Below are positions 5,713-5,984 of a DNA stretch of 5,984 nt, piece by piece. Source of the DNA: JBHIER01 sp046760705 [NCBI: bacterium] (GTDB taxonomy: Bacteria > JBHIER01 > G020348925). A program made the position numbers and the translations under genes. The notes under the pieces were generated by a model. That model had not been told where the DNA came from. It made no database searches and worked only from the letters and a program-made list of their open reading frames with translations. How positions within the stretch are numbered: the stretch's first letter is position 1; the number at the start of each line of letters is the position of its first letter. Location: contig JBHIER010000224.1 in the NCBI GenBank assembly GCA_046760705.1, positions 1 through 5,984 on the forward strand, written 5' to 3'.

Positions 5713-5984
5713 CTACCGTTTCTCTACAGGATTAAGGTATCCATGAAGACGTGAACGTGCGTCATGAATGGTTATAAATGCCTTTGGATCAACCGAGTCG
5801 ACCAGAGACAGTAGCGTTTTAACATCTCTTCTTCGTATGAACGAATGAATAATCTTAACAGGACCCACTTTATCTTGGGGATCTATGACAGAGGCCCCTA
5901 ACCCATGTTCCCAGAGTTTCGTTGCTACATCGCCGGTGGAATGTGGTGAACCGATTCTGGCTAATGAGTACCCCAAGGATAACT
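5713..5984 (-). CDS. UPF0316/DUF2179-type membrane protein, C-terminal part
   Basis: The frame is open to the right window edge, so the N-terminus is missing; an internal TTG at 5976 is not the real start. The visible part reads LGYSLARIGSP, HGLGASVIDPQDKVGPVKII, then FIRRRDVKTLLSLV and DPKAFITIHDARS before the TAG at 5715-5713. The G-PVKII, R-R and DPKAF-T-DARS pattern is that of the cytoplasmic C-terminal DUF2179-like domain of UPF0316 proteins. These usually have about three membrane helices before it, in roughly 170-200 residues. The biochemical role is not established. The protein ends normally, so only the N-terminal membrane part is absent. A YitT-type protein with the same domain is the main alternative. 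Confidence 0.8.
   Translation of the reverse strand, partial: LSLGYSLARIGSPHSTGDVATKLWEHGLGASVIDPQDKVGPVKIIHSFIRRRDVKTLLSLVDSVDPKAFITIHDARSRLHGYLNPVEKR

Overview
This is bacterial DNA from an unidentified organism. Shine-Dalgarno sites precede three genes, and one gene has a sigma70-like promoter. A probable outer-membrane beta-barrel protein hints at a diderm. The left 5 kb is fairly GC-rich. From about 5165 to the end the sequence is visibly more AT-rich. No taxon can be named from the sequence alone.

Layout, left to right. (1) 3-1196 (+) is the C-terminal part of a CocE/NonD-family alpha/beta hydrolase (X-Pro dipeptidyl-peptidase-like); its N-terminus lies before the window. (2) 1351-2070 (+) encodes an exported, glycine-rich protein that looks like a small outer-membrane barrel. 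(3) 4279-2225 (-) is a two-gene ABC-2 exporter operon, ATPase then permease. It runs convergently with gene 2 and is visibly damaged: the ATPase lacks its N-terminus, a short stretch near the ATPase C-terminus is better in the -1 frame, and the permease is broken by a frameshift near 2770. (4) About 4297-4500 holds a repeat-like, hairpin-rich stretch that abuts the truncated 5' end of the ATPase gene. (5) 4638-5162 (+) has its own promoter and RBS. It encodes a short eIF-2B/MtnA-fold protein that seems to have lost an internal segment including the usual active-site Cys region. (6) 5460-5299 (-) is a 53-residue basic Cys/His protein, easily missed because of its size. It has an excellent RBS and is bracketed by two near-identical 16-bp palindromic sites. 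(7) From the right edge to 5713 (-) is the C-terminal part of a UPF0316/DUF2179-type membrane protein, cut off at the window end.

The genes do not form an obvious single pathway. The ABC pair is the only clear operon and is probably decaying, or carries assembly errors. The most original candidate is the small Cys/His protein with its paired palindromes. I saw no CRISPR array, tRNA, rRNA, transposase or phage gene.
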